Position numbers and translations under genes: made by a program
The notes under the pieces: model-generated
The model's input: the letters and a program-made list of their open reading frames with translations, nothing else
Databases searched by the model: none
What the model was told of the DNA's origin: nothing
DNA from: Massilia antarctica
GTDB taxonomy: Bacteria; Pseudomonadota; Gammaproteobacteria; Burkholderiales; Burkholderiaceae_D
NCBI RefSeq assembly: GCF_015689335.1
Contig: NZ_CP065053.1
Span: forward strand, 2,232,001-2,296,000
Direction: 5' to 3'
Length of the DNA stretch: 64,000 nt
Shown: positions 26,537-37,360 of the stretch, one piece after another
Layout: each line of letters starts with the position of its first letter
Position numbering within the stretch: position 1 is the first letter of the stretch

Positions 26537-28429
26537 ATGACCGCTTCCGTCTTTCGAACACTGCTGCACTCCTCGCTTCTGCTGCTCTCCCTGGCCGCCG
26601 TTCCCTGCCTGGCCGACGCGCCCGTGCTCGGCATCAAGGAGGCATTGCGTATTCCGGCCTACCTGTCGATGGAGCTCTCGCCCGACGGCAAGCATATCGC
26701 CGCGATCGCGCGCAAGGGCGAGGCCAGCAAGCTGGTGCTGATGGATACGGCGACCCTGACGCCGCGCTTCGTCGAGATCAAGCGCGGCACCATGACCAAC
26801 CCGAGCGAAGCGCGCTGGGTCAACGACACTTACCTGGCCGTCGATACCGACGAGGGCGTGAAGATGGTCGATCTGGACGGCCGCTACATCCTCTTTATCG
26901 GCAGCCGCTACGTCGGCAATGTCACGCCCGACAGTGCGGGCAGGGCGCGCATTCTGGTCAAACGGTATTACGAACCCACCTACGCCGCCCGCATCACGAT
27001 CGAGAAGGATGAGTCGGAGCTGGTCAATTTTCACATGCCCGGCAAGCCGGTGTGGTGGGTATTCGACGCCAATGGCGACGCCCGCGTGGTGACCACTATC
27101 AGCACGGCGTTCTGGTCGGACAGCACCACATTCACCCACTGGTATCGCGCAAGCCAGGACAAACCTTGGGAAAAGCTGGTCACCTTTAACTATGAGGACG
27201 ACTTCTGGTGGCCGGAGAACCTGGCCAGCGACCAGAAATCGCTGGTGGTCCAGTCGCGTCAGGGGCGCGACACCCGAGCGTATTTCCGCTACAGCCTGGA
27301 AACCCGTACTATTACCGAGATGCTGGCCGGCCACCCGACCCAGGATATCTATGTTCCCGACACCGAACAAGACGGTTCGTTCCGCCTGGTCGCCACTGCC
27401 GGCATGAAGCCATCGTTCGAATGGTTCGATCCGGCCTGGGCGGCCATGCAGAAAAGCGTCGATGCCGCCTTGCCTGACCGTCTCAACGTTATCGAGGGCA
27501 AGCTGACCAGCAAGCTATTGATCTATTCCGTCAGCGATACCGACCCCGGCCAATGGCTCTTGCTCGATGTGCCCAGCGCGACCATGCGCAAGGTGGCGTC
27601 GGCCAAGCCCGAGATCGACGTCGCGGCCATGCGGCCGGTGCAGATCGTGCGCTACGCCGCGCGCGACGGCCTGAGCATCCCGGCCTACCTGACCTTGCCG
27701 GCCAAAACGGGCGCGATCAAGCCGGCGGTGATCCTGATCCACGGCGGCCCTGCCGCACGCGACAGCTGGACCTACAATGCCGAAGTGCAAATGCTGGCCG
27801 CGCGCGGCTACACCGTCCTTCAGCCGCAGTTCCGCGGTTCTTCGGGCTTCGGCAAGGCCTTCATGCAGGCCGGCTATGGCCAATGGGGACTCGCGATGCA
27901 GGACGATATCAGCGATGGGGTGCGCTGGCTGGTGGAGCAGGGGCATGCCGATCCGAAGCGCATCTGCATTTATGGCGCCAGCTATGGCGGCTATGCCGCG
28001 ATGTGGGGACTGGTCAAGACGCCCGAGTTATACCGCTGCGGCGCCAGTTTTGCCGGCGTCAGCGATATTGCGTACATGCTCAAGGGCGATTCCGACGTCA
28101 ATGCGAGGGCGACCGGACGCTTGCAAATGAATATCCTGATGGGCGGGGCAGGACGTGACAAACAGGCCTTCGACCAAGTCTCGCCGCTCAAGAACGCCGC
28201 GCGCATCACGGCGCCGGTGCTGCTGGCCCACGGCGAATGGGACCGGCGCGTGCCGATCGCGCATGGCCGCAAGATGTACAAGGCGCTCAAGGACGCGAAC
28301 AAGGAAGTCGAGTGGATGATCCTGGAAAAAGAGGGCAATGGCATTTACCATGAAGATAACCGCGAGAAATTCTACGGCGCCCTCTTCAAGTTGCTCGAGC
28401 GCACCATCGGCCCGGGCGCGCCACCTTGA
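26537..28429 (+). CDS. Secreted S9-family (prolyl-oligopeptidase-like) serine peptidase
   Basis: A 630-residue protein with a signal peptide (MTASVFRTLLHSSLLLLSLA, cleavage near LADA). A seven-bladed beta-propeller-like region (about 40-370) is followed by an alpha/beta-hydrolase domain with oxyanion motif LIHGGP, nucleophile Ser482 in GASYGG, acid Asp569 in HGEWDRRVP and His605 in IYHEDN. The last motif differs from the usual G-H-G-F form but keeps the histidine. It likely trims peptides in the periplasm. Convergent with the PEP-CTERM gene, 6 bases away. Confidence 0.9.
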   Translation: MTASVFRTLLHSSLLLLSLAAVPCLADAPVLGIKEALRIPAYLSMELSPDGKHIAAIARKGEASKLVLMDTATLTPRFVEIKRGTMTNPSEARWVNDTYLAVDTDEGVKMVDLDGRYILFIGSRYVGNVTPDSAGRARILVKRYYEPTYAARITIEKDESELVNFHMPGKPVWWVFDANGDARVVTTISTAFWSDSTTFTHWYRASQDKPWEKLVTFNYEDDFWWPENLASDQKSLVVQSRQGRDTRAYFRYSLETRTITEMLAGHPTQDIYVPDTEQDGSFRLVATAGMKPSFEWFDPAWAAMQKSVDAALPDRLNVIEGKLTSKLLIYSVSDTDPGQWLLLDVPSATMRKVASAKPEIDVAAMRPVQIVRYAARDGLSIPAYLTLPAKTGAIKPAVILIHGGPAARDSWTYNAEVQMLAARGYTVLQPQFRGSSGFGKAFMQAGYGQWGLAMQDDISDGVRWLVEQGHADPKRICIYGASYGGYAAMWGLVKTPELYRCGASFAGVSDIAYMLKGDSDVNARATGRLQMNILMGGAGRDKQAFDQVSPLKNAARITAPVLLAHGEWDRRVPIAHGRKMYKALKDANKEVEWMILEKEGNGIYHEDNREKFYGALFKLLERTIGPGAPP

Positions 28430-28435
28430 TCCCGG

Positions 28436-29131
28436 TCAGGCCGGCTGGCGCGTGCGCCTGCGTGCGCCCAGCATCGCCAGCGCGCCCAGTCCCAGCAAGT
28501 CCAAGCCGACCGGTTCCGGCACCGCCGCGACGGTGCTCATCGAAAACTCCTCGATATCGGCATAGAACACCGTGGAGCGGCCCGTAAGCACGTCGTTGTA
28601 GCCGAACTGCGCCTGCTTCATCGTGTAGTCGTACAGGTCGGGCCGCACCGTGGTCGAGAAAGGCGTGGTCAGGCTGGCGTTGGCGCCGGCGAAAAAGTGC
28701 TGCACCGATTCGATGCCGTGGTAGGCATACATGCTTTCCTCGCGCGTGGTCCAGTTCACGCCGGCGAAGGCCTGGTCCGATCCCCACCCACTGCCGGCCG
28801 AGGCGCCGTTGGCGGTCTGCTGCTGGAAGTGCCCGGTGCGGCGGTAGTCGCGCGTCACGCCGTCGACGGTGATGCTGGCGCTGAACACATTCAAGCCATA
28901 CAGGCCGTCGTACTGGGTCAGGTAATGGTCGTGGGTGGCGCCCGTATCGGCGAACGTCAGGGTCATCTGGTAGCGCTTGCCGACCAGGTCGCCCGGCCCG
29001 AATTCGTCCAGGGTATTCTGGTAGACGCTGCTGATCACGCCGCGCGAGGTGGTGGTCAGAATGGTCGCGTGGGCGCTGGTAATGCAGGCCGAGGCAAGGA
29101 GGGCGAACGTGAAGAGCGATTTAGCTGACAC
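28436..29131 (-). CDS. PEP-CTERM sorting-signal protein
   Basis: A 231-residue exported protein. A signal peptide (MSAKSLFTFALLASACITSA) is followed by a beta-rich body and the C-terminal sorting tag: VPEP, a hydrophobic helix (VGLDLLGLGALAMLGA), then RRRTRQ. This tag targets proteins to the exosortase/EpsH-type processing system, so a surface or matrix role is expected; specific function unknown. The region 29132-29343 contains the inverted repeat ATACCA-N16-TGGTAT (29184-29211), 53 bases upstream of its start. Confidence 0.85.
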   Translation of the reverse strand: MSAKSLFTFALLASACITSAHATILTTTSRGVISSVYQNTLDEFGPGDLVGKRYQMTLTFADTGATHDHYLTQYDGLYGLNVFSASITVDGVTRDYRRTGHFQQQTANGASAGSGWGSDQAFAGVNWTTREESMYAYHGIESVQHFFAGANASLTTPFSTTVRPDLYDYTMKQAQFGYNDVLTGRSTVFYADIEEFSMSTVAAVPEPVGLDLLGLGALAMLGARRRTRQPA

Positions 29132-29343
29132 GATATTCTTTCTTATGGTTTGATTAAGATGGCATGGATATCAAGCAAAAAACATACCATTTGGAAATTA
29201 ACGTTTGGTATCATCGGCTTAGGATTTTTCGTTCAGAAATCCCTTGAGCTTCTGTAAAATTTTCCGACAAGCACGGCGCACGGGCCGGGCGTGGCCGTAG
29301 GCAGCCGGTTGACTGGCCTGCACCTGCCCCCGATACTGTCGCC

Positions 29344-30047
<704 letters not shown>

Positions 30048-30051
<4 letters not shown>

Positions 30052-31478
30052 GGATAGGCCTGCGCATCCTGCTCGGCTACTTTCTGATCGTCGGGCTGGC
30101 CGCGTGGTTCTTGCTCAATGTGTTCGTGGCCCAGGTCAAGCCCGGTGTGCGCTCCACCCTCGAAGACACCCTGGTCGATACCGCCCACTTGCTGGCCGAC
30201 GTGGTGGCCGACGATGTCAAGGCCGGCAAGGTGAACGACTCGCAGATACTCGCGCGCATCCAGAATGTCGCCAGGCGCCATGTGGATGTCCAGATCGATG
30301 GCTTGAACAAGCGCAGCCTGAACTACCGGGTCTACATCACCGACCAGCAGGGGAGGGTCACCTTCGATTCGAGCGGCAAGGACGTGGGCCAGGATTACTC
30401 GCTGTGGAACGATGTCTACCTCACCCTGCGCGGCGGGTACGGTGCGCGCAGCACGCGCGGCGCCGGCAGCGACGACACCAGCGCCGTGATGCACGTGGCC
30501 GCGCCCATCATGGACGGCGAGCGCATCATCGGCGTGCTGACCGTCGCCAAGCCGGTCTCGACCGTGCAACCCTTCGTCGAGCGCAGCCAGCGCATCATCC
30601 TGCAGCGCGGCGCCGTGCTGCTGGCGCTGTCGCTCCTGATCGGGGTCGCCTTTGCCTGGTGGCTCAACCGCGCCCTGCGCACCCTGATGGTGTATATCGC
30701 CGATGTCGAGGCCGGTCGCAAAGCCACCCTGCCGGCGCTGGGCAAGAACGAGATCGGCACCTTGGGGCGCGCGCTCGAAGCGATGCGCAACAAGCTCGAA
30801 GGCAAGGAATACGTGGAAGAACTGATGCACACCCTGGCGCACGAGCTCAAGAGCCCGATCGCGGCGATCCAGGGATCGGCCGAACTGATGCAGGAAGACA
30901 TGCCGGCCGCCGAGCGCCAGCATTTTCTCGGCAATATCCTGAACCAGAATTTGCGCCAGAAGCAGCTGATCGACAAGCTGCTGGCGCTGATCCGCGTGGA
31001 AAAGCAGCAGCGCCTGAGCGCCCCGGAGCCGGTATCCTTGCGCGAGCTGGCAGACCAGGTGCGGGCCGATGTGTCGGCGCGGCTGCTGGCGCGCGGCCTG
31101 ACCCTGGACGCCCGCATCGACAAGCTGATCGTGAAGGGCGATGCGCTGCTGCTGCGCCAGGCGGTCGGCAACCTGCTCGACAACGCGATCGATTTTTCGC
31201 CAGCCGGTGCAATCATTACCTTGCGGGGCGAGCAAATGGGCGATGAAACGGTGATCAGCGTGAGCGACTGCGGGAGTGGGATTCCCGAGTTCGCGCGCGA
31301 GCGGCTGTTCGAGCGTTTCTACTCGCTGCCGCGGCCGGACGGCGCCAAAAGCACGGGCCTGGGCCTGCCGTTCGTGCGCGAAGTGATGGCGCTGCACGGC
31401 GGCCGGGTAACGGTCGACAACATCGAGCCGCACGGCGTCTGCGCCATGCTGCACCTGCCCATCGTCTTGGTTTCCTGA
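30048..31478 (+). CDS. creC: Sensor histidine kinase, CreC-like
   Basis: A 476-residue membrane kinase. Transmembrane segments (about 6-26 and 187-206) bracket a periplasmic sensor with VYITDQQGRVTFDSSG and AAPIMDGERIIGVLTVAKP, similar to CreC. HAMP and dimerisation domains follow, with phosphoacceptor His265 (HTLAHELKSPIAAI), and the ATPase has N box NLLDNAIDFSP, G1 DCGSGIPE and G2 GLGLPFV. Its TGA stop is the first part of a large palindrome that separates it from creD. Confidence 0.88.
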
Positions 31479-31537
31479 CCGGGGTCTGACCTCTGATTAG
31501 CAACAAAAACGTTGCTAATCAGAGGTCAGACCCCGGT
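31478..31537. repeat. 27-bp perfect palindrome between creC and creD
   Basis: ACCGGGGTCTGACCTCTGAT and seven more bases (31478-31504) repeat exactly in reverse complement at 31511-31537 around a 6-base loop (AAAAAC). A third, partial copy (GTTGCTGACCCCGGTTG) follows at 31541-31557. It is far larger than an ordinary terminator and has no T-tract. The GGGGTCTGACC/GGTCAGACCCC core suggests a dispersed intergenic element. Its last stem strand begins with the creC stop codon. Confidence 0.75.
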
Positions 31538-31647
31538 TTAGTTGCTGACCCCGGTTGGGATATTTTCATGCGGGCGACTTCACACGCAGCGCATCTGCAG
31601 CGCATATACGCTCCCTACACTGGCTCCACCACCAATCGGGAGCCTTC

Positions 31648-33066
31648 ATGCAAAAAACACTGCTGTACAAAATACTCGCCATCCTGGCGCTCACCCTTGT
31701 GATCTGCCTGTTGTTGGCGATGATCCAGGGCACCATCAGCGACCGCGCCGAGTTCCGCGCCCAGGCCGTGGCCAGCATCGCCGCCGACTCGGTGCGCGAA
31801 CAGTCGATCATCGGTCCCGTCATGGTCATTCCCTACACCGATGAATTCGATGTGATCGTGCCGGCCACCAGCGATGCCGCCAGCAAGCCCGAAACCGTGC
31901 GCCGCTCGGTCAGCCGGGTGCACCTGGTGTTTCCCAAGCAGTTGACCATCAATGGCCGCTTCGATACCGATTACCGTTACCGCGGCATCCACCGGGTTTT
32001 GTATTTCAGCGGCCAGCACGCGCTGTCGGGCGACTTCGACCTGCCGCTCAAGTCGTCCCTGCCGCGCGCCAATTCGCTCTCGCGCATTACCGTCGGCCAG
32101 GCCAGCATCGCGCTCGGGATCGAGGACGTGCGCGGCATTCGGAATATTCCGACCATCATCTGGGGCAAGCAGCCGATCGAATTTCAGCAAGGAAGCGGCA
32201 GCGTCGCCCTCGGCAGCGGCTTGCATGCCGATCTGCCGCCCATGGACATGGAGCAGAGCGGCCGCATCAACTTCGCGTTCAACCTGGACCTCGATGGCAT
32301 CGAACGCCAGCATTTTGCGCCCGTCGCGCGCAATAACCGGATCACCTTGACGTCGAAGTGGCCGCACCCGCAATTCGGCGGCCGTTTCCTGCCGTCGACC
32401 AAGGACCGCAGCATCACCGACGAGGGCTTCAGCGCCAACTGGTCGATCTCCTCGCTGTCGACCGCCACCCAGCAGCAGTTGCGCGCCCTGCAGGAGGGCA
32501 GCGCGGTGGACGCGAACCCCACGCAGGCCGAGCGCGTCGCCGCAGCCGCGACCGATAGCCGCCCCGACCGCTTCAGCGTGGCCTTCATCGAACCGGTGAA
32601 TGTGTATTCCCTGGCCGAGCGCGCCACCAAGTACGGTCTGCTGTTCGTGGCGCTGACCTTTGCCGCGTTCTTTGTCTTTGAAATCCTCAAGCGCTTGCCG
32701 ATTCACCCGATCCAGTACCTGCTGGTCGGACTGGCGCTGGTGCTGTTCTTCCTGCTGCTGGTGGGCTTGTCGGAACATATCCGCTTCGTCGTGGCGTATC
32801 TGATCGCCAGCACGGCGTGCATCCTGCTGCTGGGGTTTTACCTCAGTTTCGTGCTGCGCAACCGGGTGCGCGGACTGGGCTTCGGCGTGGCGCTGACCGT
32901 GCTCTACGGCGCGCTGTATGGCTTGCTGAGCTCGGAGAATAATGCGCTGGTGCTGGGCAGTATCCTGCTGTTCGCGGTGCTGGGCGCGGTCATGGTCGCT
33001 ACCCGCAAGGTCGACTGGTACCAGATCGGCAAGACGGAGCCGGACCCGGAGCCGGTCGTGAACTGA
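31648..33066 (+). CDS. creD: CreD family inner-membrane protein
   Basis: A 472-residue protein starting MQKTLLYKILAILAL at ATG 31648. An N-terminal transmembrane helix is followed by a large periplasmic domain (VHLVFPKQLTINGRFDTDYRYRGIHRVLYFSG, a CreD signature), and then five or six helices near 340-460. CreD is linked in other bacteria to cell-wall stress and beta-lactam response downstream of CreBC. It follows creBC, so it is probably their main target. Unlike many CreBCD loci, no beta-lactamase gene is near. Confidence 0.9.
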   Translation: MQKTLLYKILAILALTLVICLLLAMIQGTISDRAEFRAQAVASIAADSVREQSIIGPVMVIPYTDEFDVIVPATSDAASKPETVRRSVSRVHLVFPKQLTINGRFDTDYRYRGIHRVLYFSGQHALSGDFDLPLKSSLPRANSLSRITVGQASIALGIEDVRGIRNIPTIIWGKQPIEFQQGSGSVALGSGLHADLPPMDMEQSGRINFAFNLDLDGIERQHFAPVARNNRITLTSKWPHPQFGGRFLPSTKDRSITDEGFSANWSISSLSTATQQQLRALQEGSAVDANPTQAERVAAAATDSRPDRFSVAFIEPVNVYSLAERATKYGLLFVALTFAAFFVFEILKRLPIHPIQYLLVGLALVLFFLLLVGLSEHIRFVVAYLIASTACILLLGFYLSFVLRNRVRGLGFGVALTVLYGALYGLLSSENNALVLGSILLFAVLGAVMVATRKVDWYQIGKTEPDPEPVVN

Positions 33067-33070
33067 GGCG

Positions 33071-33102
33071 CGCCCGCCGGACCCGCCCGGGCGGGGCGGG
33101 CG
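33071..33102. terminator. GC-rich hairpin between creD and the GGDEF-EAL gene
   Basis: CGCCCGCC (33071-33078) pairs with GGCGGGCG (33095-33102) around the inner palindrome CCCGCCC/GGGCGGG. It lies between two convergent genes, so it may act on both strands. No T-tract. Confidence 0.4.
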
Positions 33103-33117
33103 GCTGAAATCCGCCCG

Positions 33118-36006
33118 TCAACCGTGGAGCGGATTCTTGTCCTCGAATTTGTTTGCGATCAATTCGGAGAAGGCATCCGCCCGCACCGCTTTGCTGTAAT
33201 AAAAGCCCTGGGCCGCATGGCAGCCTTGTGCCATGAGAAACTGTGCCTGTTGCAAGGTTTCCACACCTTCGGCAATGACGCCCAAGTGCAGGCTGGCAGC
33301 CATGGCGATGATGGCCGTGACCAGCGCCGTGTCGTTCTGGTCCTTGCCGATGTCGCGCACGAACGATTGGTCGATCTTGAGCGAGTGCACGGGAAACCGT
33401 TGCAGGTAGGCCAGGCTGGAATAGCCTGTGCCGAAGTCGTCGACCGACAGTGCGATGCCCATGTCGCTCAAGCGGGTCAGCATGGCGAGATTGTATTCGC
33501 TGCGCTGCATCAGCATGCTTTCGGTAATCTCCAGTTCGAGGGCGCTGGCGGGAATGCCCGCTTCGTCCAGGATTTGCCCGACCAGGGCGCAAAAATTCAC
33601 TTGTTCGAGTTGGCGGGGCGACAAATTGACGGCGATTTTCAGCTGCGGGTGGCCCCCATCCCGCCAGATTTTCAGTTGCTGGCACGCCTGGCGCAAGACC
33701 CACTCGCCAATCGACACGATCAGGCCGGACTCTTCGGCGTTGGCGATGAAGTCGCCACAGGAAATCGGCTGCGTTCCCGGCGGCTGCCAGCGCAACAGCG
33801 CTTCGGCGGAAAAGATGATGCCGCTATCCATTTCCACCTGCGGCTGGTAATGCAGGGTGAATTCATCGCGTGCCAGGGCCTGGCGCAAGCGTTTGCCGAT
33901 GTCCAGGCGTCGCTGCACCGCCTGGTTGAGCGCGGCGGTAAAAAACTTGACATTGTCGCGCCCCGTCTCCTTGGCGTGGTACATGGCGGTATCGGCGGCG
34001 CGCATCAGGGAGTCGACATCGACCCCGTCGTCCGGATAGATGCTGATGCCGATGCTGCCGCCCAGGTGCAACTGGTGCAGTTCGACGTTGAACGGCTGCG
34101 CCAGGCTGTCGAGCGCCTTGCGCGCCACCCTTGCGGCATCGCCGCTGTCCCCGAGCAAAGGCAGGATCAGGACGAATTCGTCGCCGCCCAGCCGGGCCAC
34201 GCTGTCGCCGACGCGCAGGCATTGTTGCAGGCGCATTGCCGTCATTTTCAGCACTTGATCGCCGACATGGTGGCCGAGGGAATCGTTAATGTTTTTAAAA
34301 TAATCGAGATCGATGAACAGGACCCCCACCCGGGCCCCGGTACGATGGGCGGAGGCAATGGCCTGGCGCATGCGGTCCTGCAACAGGGTGCGATTGGGTA
34401 AGCCCGTCAAGGCATCATGACCGACCATATGGTGGATCCGTTCATCGGCCAGCTTGCGCTCGGTGAGGTCGAGCACGAAGCTGACGCCCTCGTCGTGCGA
34501 TCCTTCGAACAGGGCACAGGCCACCAGGACCGTGATGAGGCTGCCGTCCTTGCGGGTGTATTCCTTCTCGTAGGGGGTGCACCGTCCGCTCTGCCGGAGT
34601 TCTTCAAGGGCGTGCGCATCGGCCGCCTCGTATTGCGGCGGCGTCATGTCGGTCCAGCGGAATCGTTCCGCGAGCACCTCTTCCCTTGAGTAACCGGAAA
34701 TTTTCAGGAAAGCCTCGTTGGCTTCACTGATGCGCCCGCCCAACTCACCGATAAAGATGCCGATGATATTGGCGTCGACCAGGCGCCGGATGCGCGCCTC
34801 CCTGTCGCGCAATGCTTTCTCGGTGCGCTTGCGCTCGCTGATGTCGCGCGCGATCGCAGAGATGCCCGTCACCCTGCCCTCGGCATCGCGGATCGGGGAG
34901 GTGGTCAGCGAGATATCGATGCGGCAGCCATCCTTGCGCAAGCGCACGGTTTCGAGGTGGTCGATGCGCTCGCCCCGCCGCAGGCGCTCCGTAATCGCGG
35001 CCATCTCGCCAGCCAGTTCGGGCGGGATCAGCAGCGAAATCGGCCGCCCCAAGGTCTCGCTGGCGCTGTAGCCGTACATGCGGGTGGCGCCGGCGTTCCA
35101 GCTGACGATGCTGCCGTCGAGCGTCTTGCCGATAATGGCGTCGTCGGACGAGGTGACGATGGCGGCCAGTTGCAGCGCGGCTTGCTCCGCCTGGCGCGTA
35201 CGCTCCAAGTCATGGGTGCGCTGGGCGAGCAATTGCTCGAACGCCATGGCGTGGCCGCTGACCACGAGCAGAAAGGCCCCGAGCACGCCGGTGAGCGCCA
35301 TCCCGCCGGCCAGGGTGGACCAGACGAGCAGACGCTGCGGGTCAGAAAAAAACAGTTCCCTGGCGCCCATGAAAACGGCCACGATCACCGCGAAGGCGAG
35401 GCAGATCGGGAGCGCCACCGTCGTGCGCCGGCGCCGCCAGAGCGCGCGCGGCTGTCCGAACCAGCTCAGTATCAGCGGCGTGGCGACCAGGACGCCGATG
35501 GCGTCGCCGATCCACCAGATCCACCAGGTCGAGACATAATGATCCGCCGGTAATACGCCAAGGAGCAGCAAGGTGGTCGCGCCCACGCTGGCGCTGACGG
35601 CGCAGCTGGCCGGTCCGCCCAGGCCGAGAAACTTGATCACATCCCGTGTCCGGTCCAGCGGCGTCGGGAAGCCGACAAAACGGCGAATCAGCCAGGCGCC
35701 CGCGCTGGCCTGCAGGGTGGCGCCGATGCCGATACCGGCCGGCACGAGCAGCGATTGCGCGAGCAGCGCGGTATTGCTCGCATCGAAGGCGACAGTTACA
35801 TTGGCCAGAAACGATCCCAGCCAGATACCGGGTGCCACCCGATTGCCGAAGAGGAGCAGCGCGGCCAGCGCCATGCCGGCGGCGGGCCAGATGGGCGCGG
35901 CGTATCCGGGCGCGAGGGCCATCAGCAAGCCGAAGCGGGCGTTGATGTAATAGACCAGGGCGAGAACGGCGATCTCGCTACCCTGGCGGATCACCTGAGT
36001 GTGCAT
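33118..36006 (-). CDS. Bifunctional-type MASE1-PAS-PAS-GGDEF-EAL cyclic-di-GMP protein
   Basis: A 962-residue membrane protein. Residues 1-255 form a MASE1-like sensor with about eight helices, followed by PAS domains near 280-390 and 400-520. The GGDEF domain has an intact signature GGDEF at 607-611, and the EAL domain has EALLRW at 735-740, DDFGTGYSSLAYLQRF and EGVET. Both sites look intact, so it may make and degrade cyclic-di-GMP, controlling motility or matrix in response to a membrane or ligand signal. It is convergent with creD and tandem with the ter cluster, 141 bases after terA. Confidence 0.92.
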   Translation of the reverse strand: MHTQVIRQGSEIAVLALVYYINARFGLLMALAPGYAAPIWPAAGMALAALLLFGNRVAPGIWLGSFLANVTVAFDASNTALLAQSLLVPAGIGIGATLQASAGAWLIRRFVGFPTPLDRTRDVIKFLGLGGPASCAVSASVGATTLLLLGVLPADHYVSTWWIWWIGDAIGVLVATPLILSWFGQPRALWRRRRTTVALPICLAFAVIVAVFMGARELFFSDPQRLLVWSTLAGGMALTGVLGAFLLVVSGHAMAFEQLLAQRTHDLERTRQAEQAALQLAAIVTSSDDAIIGKTLDGSIVSWNAGATRMYGYSASETLGRPISLLIPPELAGEMAAITERLRRGERIDHLETVRLRKDGCRIDISLTTSPIRDAEGRVTGISAIARDISERKRTEKALRDREARIRRLVDANIIGIFIGELGGRISEANEAFLKISGYSREEVLAERFRWTDMTPPQYEAADAHALEELRQSGRCTPYEKEYTRKDGSLITVLVACALFEGSHDEGVSFVLDLTERKLADERIHHMVGHDALTGLPNRTLLQDRMRQAIASAHRTGARVGVLFIDLDYFKNINDSLGHHVGDQVLKMTAMRLQQCLRVGDSVARLGGDEFVLILPLLGDSGDAARVARKALDSLAQPFNVELHQLHLGGSIGISIYPDDGVDVDSLMRAADTAMYHAKETGRDNVKFFTAALNQAVQRRLDIGKRLRQALARDEFTLHYQPQVEMDSGIIFSAEALLRWQPPGTQPISCGDFIANAEESGLIVSIGEWVLRQACQQLKIWRDGGHPQLKIAVNLSPRQLEQVNFCALVGQILDEAGIPASALELEITESMLMQRSEYNLAMLTRLSDMGIALSVDDFGTGYSSLAYLQRFPVHSLKIDQSFVRDIGKDQNDTALVTAIIAMAASLHLGVIAEGVETLQQAQFLMAQGCHAAQGFYYSKAVRADAFSELIANKFEDKNPLHG

Positions 36007-36147
36007 GTTCGTGCCTGAAACCGTGAGCCTGTCATGCTAGGACCGGTGTTCGGACGAAAAGTTCTGGCGGCGGGATGGGCCGGTCATGGAAGCGAACTGA
36101 GGATCAGCCGCCGGCCCGCCCCAAGGCGCAAGCGGCGGCGCGGCGGT

Positions 36148-37353
36148 TCAGTCCTTGGAGCCGGTAGTCCAGCGCAGGCCGAAGCCGAAGCGGCGGTCCA
36201 TCAGCTCGTGCCCGCTTTCGCGGCCCTGCTGCGAGAAGTAGTCGGCCAGCTTGGTCACCTGCATGCTGCCGCCGCGGTTTTCGATCATGGCAATCGCGCA
36301 CATCGTCTGGTTGCCGCCCTGGTCGAGCCGCACTTCGATCGGCGCCTGCTCGGGCATGTCGATGGTGACCACGCCATCGGTGGCGGCCCAGTTCGGTGCG
36401 CCGTCGTAGATGAAGGCGAAGATCAGGGCGCGCTTGAGGTCGTGGAAATGGTCGCCGTTGATGGCCAGGTTTTCGCCGTCGGCCGATTGCCCGGTGCGGT
36501 CGTCGGCGGCCAGGCGCATGTAGGGCGGACGGTCGAAGTCGCCCCAGACATCGCCCAGCGCCTGCACCACACCGGGACGGCCATCGGCCAGCTCGTACAT
36601 GCAGCCCAGGTCGAGGTCGATGGCCTTGCCGTGTGTGGCGCCGCGGTTCCAGTTCAGGTTGACGTGGATGCGCCCGAAACCCTTGCTGCCGCTGCGCTTG
36701 TCGAGCGACACCTTGTCGCCGCGCTTGTCGAGCGTGACCTTCGACAGCGATAGCGGCGCTTGCTGCTGCGTCGGCGGGAGCGGAACGGGCGGCGCAGCCG
36801 GTGGCGCGGATGATGCGCCCGGGGCCGCTTCGGTGCCGCCGAAATGCTTGAGCAGGGCCGACAGGCCGCCGCTAAAGCCCTGGCCGACCGCGCCGAAGCG
36901 CCAGATGCCGTCTTTACGATAAATTTCGCCGACGATCACGGCTTTTTCATCCTGGAAGTCGGCGCCCGACCACGGGAATCGCACCTTCTCGCCAAGCGTC
37001 ATGCTGCTCGCGCCCACGTTGCGCATGGTGCCGCCGCCATCGATGGCGGCCACGAACACCAGCTTGGCGATCGCGGCCGGCAGGGCGTCCAGGTTCAGCG
37101 CGAAGCTGGCGGCGCGGCCCGCCATGCTCATCCTGATTTCATTGGCGGGGCTGGCCAGCTGGTTGTAGAACACCATGTAGCGCTCGTCCGAGAGCTTGTC
37201 GGTGCTGTCCAGGCCGAAACAGGAGATGTCGATCACCAGGGCGGCCGGGTCGATATCGATGAGCACATTGAAAGCGCCGCTCAAGCCGAGGTCGGCCAGC
37301 TTGCCTTTTTGTCCGCGCGAAAAATTTGTCACGATAAGGTCCTTTTCACTCAA
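36148..37353 (-). CDS. TerA-like protein (TerD domain plus TerA domain)
   Basis: A 401-residue cytoplasmic protein. Residues 1-170 are a TerD-type domain (FNVLIDIDPAALVIDISCFGLD, GEIYRKDGIWRFGAVGQGFSGGLSALL), a Pro/Ala-rich linker follows, and residues 230-401 form the TerA part (RIHVNLNWNRGATHGKAIDLDLGCMYELADG). The classical Ca-binding GDNxxGxGxGDDE loop of TerD is absent here. TerD and TerA homologues are linked to tellurite, phage and stress resistance, and are thought to act as metal-sensing membrane-associated scaffolds. It is the last gene of the cluster, 8 bases after the CitE-like gene. Confidence 0.85.
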   Translation of the reverse strand: MSEKDLIVTNFSRGQKGKLADLGLSGAFNVLIDIDPAALVIDISCFGLDSTDKLSDERYMVFYNQLASPANEIRMSMAGRAASFALNLDALPAAIAKLVFVAAIDGGGTMRNVGASSMTLGEKVRFPWSGADFQDEKAVIVGEIYRKDGIWRFGAVGQGFSGGLSALLKHFGGTEAAPGASSAPPAAPPVPLPPTQQQAPLSLSKVTLDKRGDKVSLDKRSGSKGFGRIHVNLNWNRGATHGKAIDLDLGCMYELADGRPGVVQALGDVWGDFDRPPYMRLAADDRTGQSADGENLAINGDHFHDLKRALIFAFIYDGAPNWAATDGVVTIDMPEQAPIEVRLDQGGNQTMCAIAMIENRGGSMQVTKLADYFSQQGRESGHELMDRRFGFGLRWTTGSKD

Positions 37354-37360
37354 GTCAGGT

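Noticed and set aside
31550..31647. CreB tag upstream of creD
   Set aside because: One TTCAC occurs (31575 region) but no second copy at the 6-base spacing.
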